Shown here: piece after piece, positions 10,751 through 20,228 of the stretch
Position numbering within the stretch: the stretch's first letter is position 1
How the letters are laid out: the number at the start of each line of letters is the position of its first letter
NCBI GenBank assembly: GCA_009192285.1
Contig: WBVU01000019.1
Location: forward strand, 682,001 to 746,000
Source of the DNA: Morchella semilibera
Taxonomy: Eukaryota; Ascomycota; Pezizomycetes; Pezizales; Morchellaceae
DNA length: 64,000 nt
Direction of reading: 5' to 3'
Made by a program: the position numbers and the translations under genes
Notes under the pieces: model-generated
The model's input: only the letters and a program-made list of their open reading frames with translations
Told to the model about the DNA's origin: nothing
Database searches by the model: none

Positions 10751-13700
10751 TGGGGACACAACCTAATCCTCACAGAGTGCGAATTATTCAACATAATTGC
10801 GCAAGATCACAAAACTGCATGATTGGATTGCTGCACTCAGTCTATGAGACAGCAGACATAGTTATAATTCAGGAACCTTTTGTTATGCCTGGCGTAATTG
10901 CAGGTTCCTGGACATCAATATCACACCCCTCCTTCGATAGTATCATTCCCACATCCGATCGACCACCAAGAACACTCACCTTCACCATCAAGACACACCT
11001 CAATCCCCACCTCATCATTCAACCTAAACCAGATATAGTCAACGATCCAGACTTACAAGCAATAGAGATATCAACCCCCTCAATACCTGCCCTAACCCTC
11101 TTTAACATTTATAATGAAGATCCACCTGGACACAGCAATGAACCCTATACGGTGGAGAGAGTATTGGTTAATATTCAACTCCCTACAAGAACAATTATAG
11201 CTGGAGACCTCAACTCGCATCATCCATGGTGGAACTCAGCAAACCGTACACCCAAACGCCATGAAGCATTGGTTCAACTCCTGGAAACTGGAAACTTCAC
11301 TCTCATCAACGAACCAGACACCCCAACCTACTACTATAGAACTGGTACTGGCACCTCAGTTCTAGACTTAGCTTTTGCATCTACAGCGGTCAACACACTA
11401 CCTTCCAATTGGGCTATTGATGAAGAAGCTGCAACAGGATCAGATCATGAAGTAATTCGATTTGATCTTGTATCTGACTCAATTGAATCAGTACCTCCCC
11501 CTTCAACTGAACGGTTCAACTGGGATAAAGCAGATTGGGAATCCTTTCAAACAATGCTCAGAGATCTCTCCCTGAACTCAGCCTTTCGATGGAATTTCCT
11601 TCATTCTCATCCAAATGAACAAAACCTAGAAGCAGGAGCTATCCTACTTCTGGAACTTATAACCACAGCAGCTGAACGTAATGTTCCTATCAGGAAATCT
11701 TCTCCTCGATCTAAACCATGGTGGAGTGGGGAGATCACAGAACATAGACGGCATATGAAGAGTGCTTTAAGAGAATGGAAGTTGGAAAGGTCTCCAATGA
11801 TGCATCAAAGATTCAGATCGCACAGATCAGAATACTTCAAATGCATCAGGAGAGCTAAAGAGTCCCATTGGAACAGCTTCCTTGAGAACGCTCAAGGAAA
11901 AGACATATTCACAGCCTTCAGATTCACTAAACCCAGAAAAACGGAACGTACACCACCACTCAACAATGTTACAACTGGAGAAACCGCCACCACATTTGCA
12001 GAAAAAGCCAATCTATACAGAGCTGCTCTCTTCCCACCTCCCCCTATCTCACCTTAAAGGGACATCCAAACGCAGGGAGAGAGAATACCATGGAAGGACC
12101 TGACGGATGATGAAATCAAGAGGGTGATTATGACTTCATCTCCGAATAAAGCTCCAGGGCCAGATGGGATCAACTTCAAATGCATTCAACAAGCATACCT
12201 AGCGATACCTCACCACTTCAACTCATTTTATAAAGCAACCATGACTGCTGACTATCACCCACACATTTGGAGAGAAGCCACTGTTGTTATTATAAAAAAG
12301 CCCAACAAACCAGACTATTCGATTCCAAAAGCATATAGGCCAGTCTCCTTGCTCAATTGCTTAGGCAAGGTACTGGAAAAGATAATGGCTTCAAGACTTG
12401 CATACCTAGCGGAGAGACACAACCTACCCCACCACCGGCAGATTGGAGGAAGACCAAAGAGATCCGCTGTGGATGCCTGTATGCTGGTAGCAAGCATAGT
12501 GGATGAAGCGAAGAGAAAAGGAAAGGTTGTTTCAGCACTGTTTATGGATGTCAAAGGGGCATTTGACAATGTATCCAAGGACAGACTCATACATACAGCG
12601 AAAGAAAAACGCCTACCCGCTCAAATAGTCAGATGGATAGACAACCTCCTAAGCAACAGGAAAGCTTCGCTAGCCTTTGATGGACAACAAGAACCTATGT
12701 CAATGATAGCAACAGGAATTCCACAGGGAAGCCCAACATCACCGATTCTTTTTCTTCTTTACTTATCACCACTCTTCGATATTCTTCAACGCCACTTTCC
12801 TCATCAACAAATACCAAGCTATATTGATGATATTGGCATGATAATGGTGGGGAGGGATGAAAGCTCGAACTGCAGACACTTGGAAAGAATGGCACAGCTA
12901 GCTGTCACATGGGGTGAAGCCAATGCTCTGGCGTTCGACAACCCCAAAACAGAACTACTTCACTTCCACAACAAACGCACTACAAACACTACGGATACAG
13001 CCAAGGTCAGAATGCCTGATGGTACTCTGGTTGAGGCTAGCGATACACTGAGATGGTTGGGTGTTTGGTTTGATAGAAAGCTATCTTTCAAACATCATGT
13101 CAAAACTAAAGCGGCTTCAGCTATGAGGGCATTTCTTGCACTTGCCAGGTTAGGAAATACAGAGAAAGGGCTGAGCCAAACAGCTCTCAGACAACTCTAT
13201 CAGACCTGCGTCACTACAATCAGTGATTTTGGTGCAGAAGTTTGGTGGAATGGACAGATAGGATACAAAACACAGCTTCAGAAGATACAAAATAATGCGA
13301 TGAGAAGGATCACTGGTGCTTTCAGAACAACACCAATATCAGCACTCCAAGCAGAAACTGCACTACTACCCATAGAGATCAGGCTTGACCTCCAACAAAA
13401 GAAATATGCTCTATGCATTTTAAGCATGCTGGCCACCCAACCTATTAGCACATTCAGCCCAGATTCATTTCCAAGTACACAGGAATTAGGAAGAGAGGAA
13501 GAACCCACAGCTACCCCATGGCACTCTGCTGGTGCTAGGCCACAGTACCAATCCAGGCTACACCGGATCCTAAACAAAGTCAGCGATTGGATTCAACCTC
13601 AAAGTCTGGTGGAGGACATAGATACAACTGCCTATTCCCCATGGCATCAGAACATCATAGACATCCAGATTGATACGACAGACAAAGATACAGCAGCAAA

Positions 13701-14715
13701 GAAACATAGACAAACAACTCAAGGGAATTACAACAACTTACACCGTTTGGTATTCTACTCTGATGGATCCCTAATGGAAGGAAAAGCTGGGGCTGGAGTC
13801 GTTGGCATTAGAGGCAACGAAATAGTGGTGGAGCAATTCTACCACTTTGGAAAAGAGGTGGAAGTCTTTGATTGCAAACTTTACGCAATAGCTCAAGCTA
13901 CACAGCTTGCCCGGAAAGAGATCAGAAATTCACGTCACTCCACAAGTGATGTCTGGATCTATTCAGACAACCAGGCAGCGATACGAAGAATGAAAAAACC
14001 GGAAGCATTGCCAGGCCAACATTGGGTTCAACTAGCAAGATCAAACCTATTGGAGCTTGAAGCAGTAAACATCAAAACACATATCCACTGGGTACCAGGA
14101 CATGTGGAGGTGGATGGCAACGAACATGCAGACAGGTTAGCAAAAAGAGCACAGAGTGAAAGGGTCGAACCAGATGCAAGGGTATCAATCACCCACTTGA
14201 AGAGAAAAATCAAGGAGCAGTCTATCGCTACTTGGAGAGAGAACTAGAAAACTATGAAGAAAGGAAGGAGCTACAGAGGTGCTCCTTCCTCCAAGATGTC
14301 TGCACCCCTTCGTCAAAACATACCAAGGAAACTTACAAGCACAATTACCCAAATGCGAACGGGTCATGGATACACCAAATCCTACCTATCCAGAATACCA
14401 ACAACAAATATAGATACAACGGAATGCAGGTGTGGATACTTCCAGGAAACCCCAACGCACTTGCTACTTTACTGCAAACAACATCCACTACCAGAACTCA
14501 GAAAAGATCTTACCGCCACAATCAAACCAATGCCACTCAACTGGATGACCGCCATGCATACAGATAAAGGACTTCAGGCAACCATCGATACATTTCTTCT
14601 ACCATCCCAGATCGCCACTAGAAACTGGACACTAGGGGAGAGGGATGGAGATAGAGGAGAGCACGTAGGATGGGGGAGACTTGAGGAGGAAGGAGAAAGA
14701 GAAGGAGAAGGATAG
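10747..14715 (+). pseudogene. LINE ORF2: endonuclease, reverse transcriptase, RNase H; two nonsense codons
   Basis: One continuous frame of 1,323 codons broken by TAA (12055) and TAG (14245). Residues 1-230 form the endonuclease (HNCARS, QEPFV, AGDLNSHHPWW, SDHEVI). The reverse transcriptase follows: SPNKAPGPDGI, YRPVSLLNCLGK, FMDVKGAFDNV, GIPQGSPTSPIL, and the YIDD catalytic box near residue 692. RNase H lies near residues 1000-1140 (FYSDGS, YSDNQAA, HWVPGHVEVDGNEHAD), but the usual catalytic Glu of the second motif is Lys (FDCKLYAI), a G-to-A type change. A C-terminal knuckle CRCGYFQETPTHLLLYC lies beyond the second stop. It nicks target DNA and copies element RNA in living relatives; this copy is inactive. 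Confidence 0.92.
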
Positions 14716-14926
14716 TCACCAAGGTGCTTGCACCTATCGTTATGAGCTGGAATGGAGAGGACAACATGCATGATAACCTTGAAAGAGGGTTGATAGGAAT
14801 ACGGCCATGAGGAGGATTCGCTTTATGAGGGATAGTGTATGACCGTCATGATTGGGTTCTTTCTTTGTATGCCATATCCGGATTCGGATGCAAGCAGTAT
14901 GAGTAATAAATAAATAAATAAATAAA
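14716..14926 (+). other. LINE 3' UTR with (TAAA)n tail
   Basis: Non-coding run after ORF2 ending in five or more TAAA units (14904-14926), the usual 3' terminus of this LINE class. Confidence 0.75.
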
Positions 14927-14980
14927 CATATTGATGGTATCTTGAACTATTGATTGTGCCCCATTACTTATTCCAAAATA

Positions 14981-15298
14981 CTAAAGGACTTTTGATACTA
15001 CCATAAATATATCTCTATACCATAATTTTATCCAATTTTTGGAATTTGGGTACAAGACACTCTTCAAAATAGTCTTCTCCAGGACGCCTAGTAACTCAAT
15101 TATTCCCTGTGAAATATCCAACATTGAAGGCCGACTCATAAGTCCATATAACCTTACTATATTCTGTGCAATCCCGCATATTCTTCGTTCAATGAAGACA
15201 TTTGGTTTTGGCTTTAGCTGAACGAAATCGTTTGTTGCCAACAAGCCATCTATGATGACCCTTGTCTGCAAATGCTTGACATAAGGTATATTCGTTGA
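14981..15298 (-). pseudogene. Unrecognised ORF remnant cut by LTR-A
   Basis: An open minus-strand frame (…TNDFVQLKPKPNVFIERR…, …YGLMSRPSMLDISQGI…) runs from the LTR boundary to a stop at 14981. The LTR at 15299 truncates it. AT-rich with few Gly/Pro, like RIP-mutated retroelement DNA. I do not recognise the family and assign no function. Confidence 0.3.
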
Positions 15299-16087
15299 TG
15301 TCCCGGCGTCTTGGTATTGGTCCCGAAGGTTCGGTAGTTGAAGCGCCGTTGTAACAAATGAAGGAATGTTAAGCGAGGAGGAGATATAACAAGGGGAGGG
15401 TGTCATCATTGAGTTTCATAGGATTCTATGGCGTGATGGATTTGTAATATAGTAGCCTGAGAGATGATGGAGGGGAGGAATACGAGGTGTGGTAGTAATA
15501 CGTTTTCGATGAGATTCTATGAACGAAGTTATGAGTCATAGTGGACTGGCAGATGAGAGTGTTAAATACCACGGCAAGACTTTTCCTTTAGTTCTTTTCT
15601 TTCTTTTCTCTCTGTCTCGTCTGCTTGTTCTCTCATTACCTAGGAATATATCTTTATCTATAGCCTATAGTTTCTTCTCTCCAAACTCGCCTTCGCAGGA
15701 GGCAACCCTATAGTTCTCTTGATCCTCACTAGGGTTGGTACCTAGTCCTTACTTTCCTTGCTCTGCCCTGTGCCCTCTGCCTTTGCTCTTGCCCTTGCCC
15801 TTGCCTTCGCCGGTGCCTGCGTTTGCGCCCGCCCGGCTCTCTTCTCATCAGCAAACTCAACTTGTAACTGGAGTCTCCCAACAGTCTCCCGGGTCTCCTG
15901 GGAGTCTCCTGACACTGCTGGATACCTATTGAGTCTCCTGAAGCTCAGGAGACATCAGGAGACAAATGAAGTCTTGTTGATGCTCTTCCTTGTTAGTGTT
16001 CTCATAGTACTGGCTGTGCTCCTTGAGTTACCTTGCGTCATCATTGTCATCTGTGACGTTGCGTCCGGCTACTCCCGGGCCGTTACA
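15299..16087 (-). mobile_element. Solo LTR-A (reverse) with nested MITE
   Basis: TGTCCCGGCGTCTTGG ... CCGTTACA, flanked by a perfect 5-bp duplication GTTGA (15294-15298 and 16088-16092). Without the 137-bp MITE and its 2-bp duplication the LTR is 650 bp. Confidence 0.88.
15846..15982 (+). repeat. 137-bp MITE copy nested in LTR-A
   Basis: CATCAGCAA ... TTGTTGATG, 2-bp duplication CT on both sides. It interrupts the LTR between the purine-run hexamers and the 5' end. Confidence 0.9.
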
Positions 16088-16131
16088 GTTGATGGTGCTG
16101 GCAAGCTCTTTTGCAATTTGAGCTAGAGGTT

Positions 16132-16268
16132 CATCAGCAAGACTTCATTTGTCTCCTAATGTCTCTTGAGCCTCAGGAGAATCAAAAAATATCCAGGAGT
16201 CTCAGGAGACTCTTGGGAGACCCGGGAGACTGTTGGGAGACTGCAGTCAAAAGTTGAATTTGCTAATG
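16132..16268 (-). repeat. 137-bp MITE copy
   Basis: CATCAGCAAGACTTC ... TTTGCTAATG. The flanks TT/CT differ by one base. It lies 40 bp right of the LTR-A copy. Confidence 0.85.
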
Positions 16269-16569
16269 CTTACAGTGATTTTCTTTTGTAGCACAAGCGT
16301 GATCGATAATTTTTGGTTTGTTAATGGCAATCTGGATATGAAGTCTGCCTTTTGTGATAGATAGAGGAGGAGTATCGGAGGGTTGTTTACAAATTTTGTG
16401 AATTGTAGATAGAGGAAGATCTAGTTCAGTTGAAATTTTGCGAAAAGACCAATAAGTAACATTACAAAGGGTGTTGACTTTGGAACAAATAACTAAAGAA
16501 TATTCAGTTCTTGAATGTTTTGTAGTAGGTTTTGATTAAGATATTTTTGAATTGATTTACTAGCGAATT
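16269..16569. other. AT-rich spacer without recognisable gene
   Basis: Only short stop-rich frames. A sub-string (AGTAACATTACAAAG.GTGTTG) recurs near 17685-17710, so it is probably old repeat DNA. Confidence 0.4.
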
Positions 16570-17314
16570 GTTCTAGCATCTTGCCATCAGTCCTGATAGT
16601 TCGGTAGTCGCAGCGGTTTGTAACTAATGAGGTTATTCTAAACGAGGATGAGGTGAAATAGGCTGAGGATGTCGTCATTGAATTCTACGAGTTTTGGTTG
16701 TATAGAGGATTGGTAATAGAATTTGGTGGGGAGAAATAGGAGGTGTGGTAGGTGGGGTTTCTAAGTGTTTCTATGGGCTAAAGTTTGAATTATAATCGAA
16801 CTGCCAGTGGCAGAGTAGGATGTTAAATAGGGAGCATAAATGTTTCCTTTAGTTTGTTTCTTTCTCTTCTCTTTGGCTGTTGTTCCTATTATATCAGCAA
16901 AACTTCATTTGTCTCCTGATGTCTCCTGAGCCTCAGGAGATTCAAAAAATCTTCAAGAGTCTCAGGAGACTCCAGTCACAAGTTGAGTTTGTTGATTAGT
17001 ATCTCGGTATATAGAAACATACTCCTATCTCTACGCCGTAGTTCTTTTGGCCTTGGACTCTGTCCTCAGTAACGGAGAAATCCATAATACTTCTCATTCT
17101 TCTCGTTGAGGTCCATCCGGTCCTCACTCTCCTTGTCTCATGCCCTCTTGCCCCTGCCCTTACCTTTGCCCTCACCTGTGCTTGTGCTTCTGCCCGCCTG
17201 GTATTCTCCTTCAAGTTGTCCTTGTCAGTGTCCTCGTTGTGCTAGCTGTGCTCCTCGAGTGTTTCTGCATCATCATTGTCTTCTGTCTCCTAGCCTCTCG
17301 ATTACTCCATCCCA
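16570..17314 (-). mobile_element. Degenerate LTR-A (reverse) with nested MITE
   Basis: Order of LTR-A blocks is kept (TTCGGTAGTCGCAGCG, GGATGTTAAATAG, TTGAGGTCCATCCGGTCCTC, ATTACTCCATCCCA) but many transitions have accumulated. Both ends are approximate. Confidence 0.75.
16892..16997 (-). repeat. MITE family, 106-bp diverged copy in LTR-A
   Basis: TATCAGCAA ... TTGTTGATT with the typical TCTCCTGA core. It interrupts the LTR motif normally read as CCTGTTATCTCGG. Confidence 0.8.
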
Positions 17315-17504
17315 TGAATAACTAGGAAATTGCTTTTTTGTAGCCTTATTTGAAAACTCGGAGTAAGTTTCCATACCTGAAATTTCCGGAAATATCATGG
17401 AGAAAATCAAGTTTGAGAATACTACGCAGAGATAGTGTTGCCCCCATCTGAGTTTTGAGAGTTGATCTAGTTTTTACTTTTTATCAATACGGGTCTTTTT
17501 ATCA
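17315..17504. other. Spacer between degenerate LTR-A and MITE
   Basis: No gene or repeat recognised. Confidence 0.35.
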
Positions 17505-17613
17505 CATCAGCAAGCTTTACCATTTGTGACTGAAGTCTCCTGAGTCTCCTGACAGTCTCCTGAGTCTCCTGAGACCCCTGTAATTCCCTGAGACTTGTAA
17601 AATCTTGCTGATG
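17505..17613 (+). repeat. MITE family, 109-bp short subfamily copy
   Basis: CATCAGCAAGCTTTACC ... TTGCTGATG with 2-bp duplication CA. Sister of the copy at 7582-7690. Confidence 0.87.
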
Positions 17614-18067
17614 CAACCCTGTAGTTCTGATGACTCGTTTGATGCCAGAGGCTTGTAAACTAAACACAGTATTTCAGCTTCACGAAAGGTAACATTACAA
17701 AGTGTTGTGATAGAGAGCAATATGGAAATACATACTTTACCGCCAGTCAACATATTATTATCAGCCTTATATAGGGCTTAGTTAAACAGGATACATGGCT
17801 GATTTGGCGTTTCATATAATATTTTTTATCATGCCTCGTTGAAGCCAACTTTTGGCTCAATCTGAGATTTTTATCATGTGATATCATGGAGAAGTCCTAT
17901 ATAATACTGATTTTACTCACTGAAAAAGTCAAATACGCAGGTAGATCATTATTCACACTTGTTCTACATAGGGAAGTTTCACAGATTAAATTCTTATTTA
18001 TTTCACGATTTAATACTATATACATACTATGTCTAAAAACTATTACTACAACCGCTTGCCTGCTTGT
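17614..18067. other. AT-rich spacer without recognisable gene
   Basis: Short stop-rich frames only; no conserved motif. Likely decayed repeat. Confidence 0.4.
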
Positions 18068-18600
18068 TGTCCCAGCGTCTTGTCATTGGTCCCGAGGGTT
18101 CGGTAGTCGAAGCGCTATTATAACGAGTAGAGTAATGTTAAGCGAGGAAGGGATGAGCTAAGAAGGGGGTGTCGTCATTGGATTCCAGGAGGTTCGATGG
18201 CATGATCGATTTGTAATGTAAATAGCGAAGAAGGTGGGGAGGAATACGAGGTGTGGTTGCTATGGGTTTCTATGGGTTTCTATGAACGGATGTATGAGTC
18301 ATGGCGGACTGGTGAAGGAGGGGTGTCAAATAGCGGGGATAGATGTTTTCCTTAGTTCTTTCTTTCTTTTCTCTCTGTCTCGTCTTCCTGTTATTCTGGT
18401 ACATAGAAATCTACTCCTATTTCTAAGAAGCCATAGTTTCTAGTACCAAAGACTTTGTCCTCTAGAAAGAGGAACTTAATAGCACCTCTCATCGTTCTCG
18501 TTGAGGTCCATTCGATCCTCACTCTCCCTGCTCTGTGCTCTTGTGCCTTTGCCCTTGCCTTTGCCCTTGCCGGTGCCTGTGCTTGTGCCCGCCCGGCGGT

Positions 18601-19364
18601 TGTGACGGAGTAACCCGACGCAAAGAAGAAGATGACAATGATGATGCAGAAGAGCTCGAGGAGCACAGCCTAAGCGATAAGGAGACCAACGAAGACAGAG
18701 GCAACACCGGGCACATCAGCAAACTCAACTTGTGACTGGAGTCTCCCAACAGTCTCCCAGGTCTCCTGAGAGTCTCCTGAGACCCCCGGATATTTTTTGA
18801 GTCTCCTGAGGCTCAGGAGACATCAGGAGACAAATGAAGTCTTGCTGATGCAGGCACAAGCACAGGCACAGGCAAAGGCAAGAGCAACGGCACAAGGGCA
18901 CAGAGCAGGGAGAGTCAGGACCGAATGGACCTCAACGAGAACAATGAGAGGTACTATGAGTTTCCTCTTGTCAGAGGATCGAGTATTTGGTACGAGAGGC
19001 TATGGCTTGAGAATAGGAATAGATTCCTATGTACCGAGATAACAGGAAGACGAGACAGTGAGAAAAGAAAGAAAGAACTAAAGGAAACATCTAACCCCGC
19101 TATTTAACACTTCCCCTCCACCAGTCCGCTATAACTCATACATCACTTCATAGAAACCCACAGAAACCCATCGCACCCACACCTCGTATTCCTCTCCACC
19201 ATCTCCGCTATTTACATTACCTATCCATCACGCCATCGAACCTCCTAGAACCGAATGACGACAACCTCCTTTAGCACACCCCTTCCTCACTTAACCATTC
19301 CTAAATAATCACAACAGTGCTTCGACTACCAAACCCTCAGGACCGATGCCAAGATGCTGGGACA
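18601..19364 (+). mobile_element. Solo LTR-A inserted head-on into another LTR-A
   Basis: TGTGACGGAGTAACCC ... AAGATGCTGGGACA, flanked by GCGGT and CCGGT (a 5-bp duplication with one mutation). A 137-bp MITE lies inside it, so three insertions are stacked here. Confidence 0.88.
18714..18850 (+). repeat. 137-bp MITE copy nested in LTR-A
   Basis: CATCAGCAA ... TTGCTGATG with duplication CA. Comparison with uninterrupted LTR-A (ACACCGGGCAGGCACAAG) shows the exact empty site and proves the 2-bp duplication. Confidence 0.93.
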
Positions 19365-19574
19365 CCGGTGGCGCCTCTGTCTTCGTCGGTCCCCTCGTCG
19401 CTTAAGGCTGTGCTCCTCGAGTCCTTCTGCGTCATCATTGTCATCTTCTTCTTTGCGTCGGGTTACTCCGTCACAACTGGCTTCGCTGGATTAGGTGTTG
19501 GATTCGCTGGATTGGGTGCCTAATTCACTGATTAGCTCGTATCCTAATGCTGACGATGATTGATTACTAGAGGG

Positions 19575-19775
19575 GAGAGTGTAGATGAAGCCGTAGAAAT
19601 GAAACTGTAGAGATGAAGATGAAGCTGTAGAGATGAAGCCGTAGAGATAGAGGCATAGAAATGGAGCTGTAGAGATGAAGGTGTAGAGATGAAGGTGTAG
19701 AGATAAAGGTATAAAGGTGAAGGTGTAGGGAAAGTGTAGAGGTGAAGGTGTAGGGAAGGTGTAGAATGTGTAATA
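19575..19775 (+). repeat. GTAGAGATGAAG minisatellite
   Basis: About 200 bp of imperfect 12-15-bp units (GTAGAGATGAAG, GGTGTAGAGATGAA). Confidence 0.8.
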
Positions 19776-19788
19776 TCTAACTTGCAGT

Positions 19789-19804
19789 CCCTAACCCTAA
19801 CCCT
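19789..19804. repeat. Interstitial telomere-like tract (CCCTAA)n
   Basis: CCCTAACCCTAACCCT, about 2.7 units, directly after the minisatellite. Confidence 0.75.
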
Positions 19805-20015
19805 GAATCGCTGAGATTTGTTGATAATCTTATTTCTCTATTAAAAAAAGACCTCTAATTGAGCCTGATTGGGATCTGAAGAGACGGCAAATATCAGAGT
19901 TATTGCCCAATCAGGAGAGATTGAGGGTGATTCTGCATCTAAAGCTCATATCACACCAAAATCAGATCTCGGCCGCAAAATCAGCCTAATATTTTTATAC
20001 GGACTAGCGGTAATG

Positions 20016-20023
20016 TACATGTA
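20016..20023. promoter_or_regulatory. TACATGTA palindrome upstream of GPI3
   Basis: 213 bp before the GPI3 ATG. Confidence 0.4.
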
Positions 20024-20067
20024 TGTAATTATAACTCTCTTTTTGTAGTCGTTCTTATCCGGTTACA

Positions 20068-20075
20068 TACATGTA
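20068..20075. promoter_or_regulatory. Second TACATGTA palindrome upstream of GPI3
   Basis: 161 bp before the GPI3 ATG and 52 bp from the first copy (start to start). Confidence 0.4.
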
Positions 20076-20228
20076 TATTTATATACTATTTGAACTCATA
20101 CTTTTCGGATGCGGTTGTAATAGGGTTAGGTTTCTTAGGTTGACCAATATTCTTAACAAAGCTCTGCGCGTCCAAACCTCAAAAATTCTTTTGTCGGTAA
20201 TGCGAGTCTAGTGACTTTAAGATTTAAA

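Larger units (their letters stand above)
8914..14926 (+). mobile_element. Tad-like LINE (non-LTR retrotransposon), nearly full length
   Basis: Complete order for the Tad/I group: 5' UTR, ORF1 with Cys-rich zinc knuckles, ORF2 with apurinic-type endonuclease, reverse transcriptase, RNase H and a C-terminal Cys motif, 3' UTR, and a (TAAA)n tail at 14904-14926. Three in-frame stop codons break it (10127, 12055, 14245). All are CAA/CAG-to-TAA/TAG type changes and no frameshift is needed. The 5' boundary is approximate because it abuts a degenerate LTR. I did not find a clear target-site duplication. Confidence 0.92.
18068..19475 (-). mobile_element. LTR-A (reverse) split by a forward LTR-A insertion
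   Basis: Outer reverse LTR occupies 18068-18600 and 19365-19475 (ends TGTCCCAGCGTC and CCGTCACA). The forward LTR-A at 18601-19364 sits between them. Flanks of the outer copy (CTTGT/ACTGG) do not match. Confidence 0.85.
19476..20228. other. Gene-free spacer upstream of GPI3
   Basis: Contains a GAAGGTGTAGA minisatellite, a CCCTAA tract and two TACATGTA palindromes. No ORF of note. Confidence 0.5.

Noticed and set aside
19789-19804. Chromosome end
   Set aside because: Only 2.7 CCCTAA units, with normal sequence and genes on both sides.
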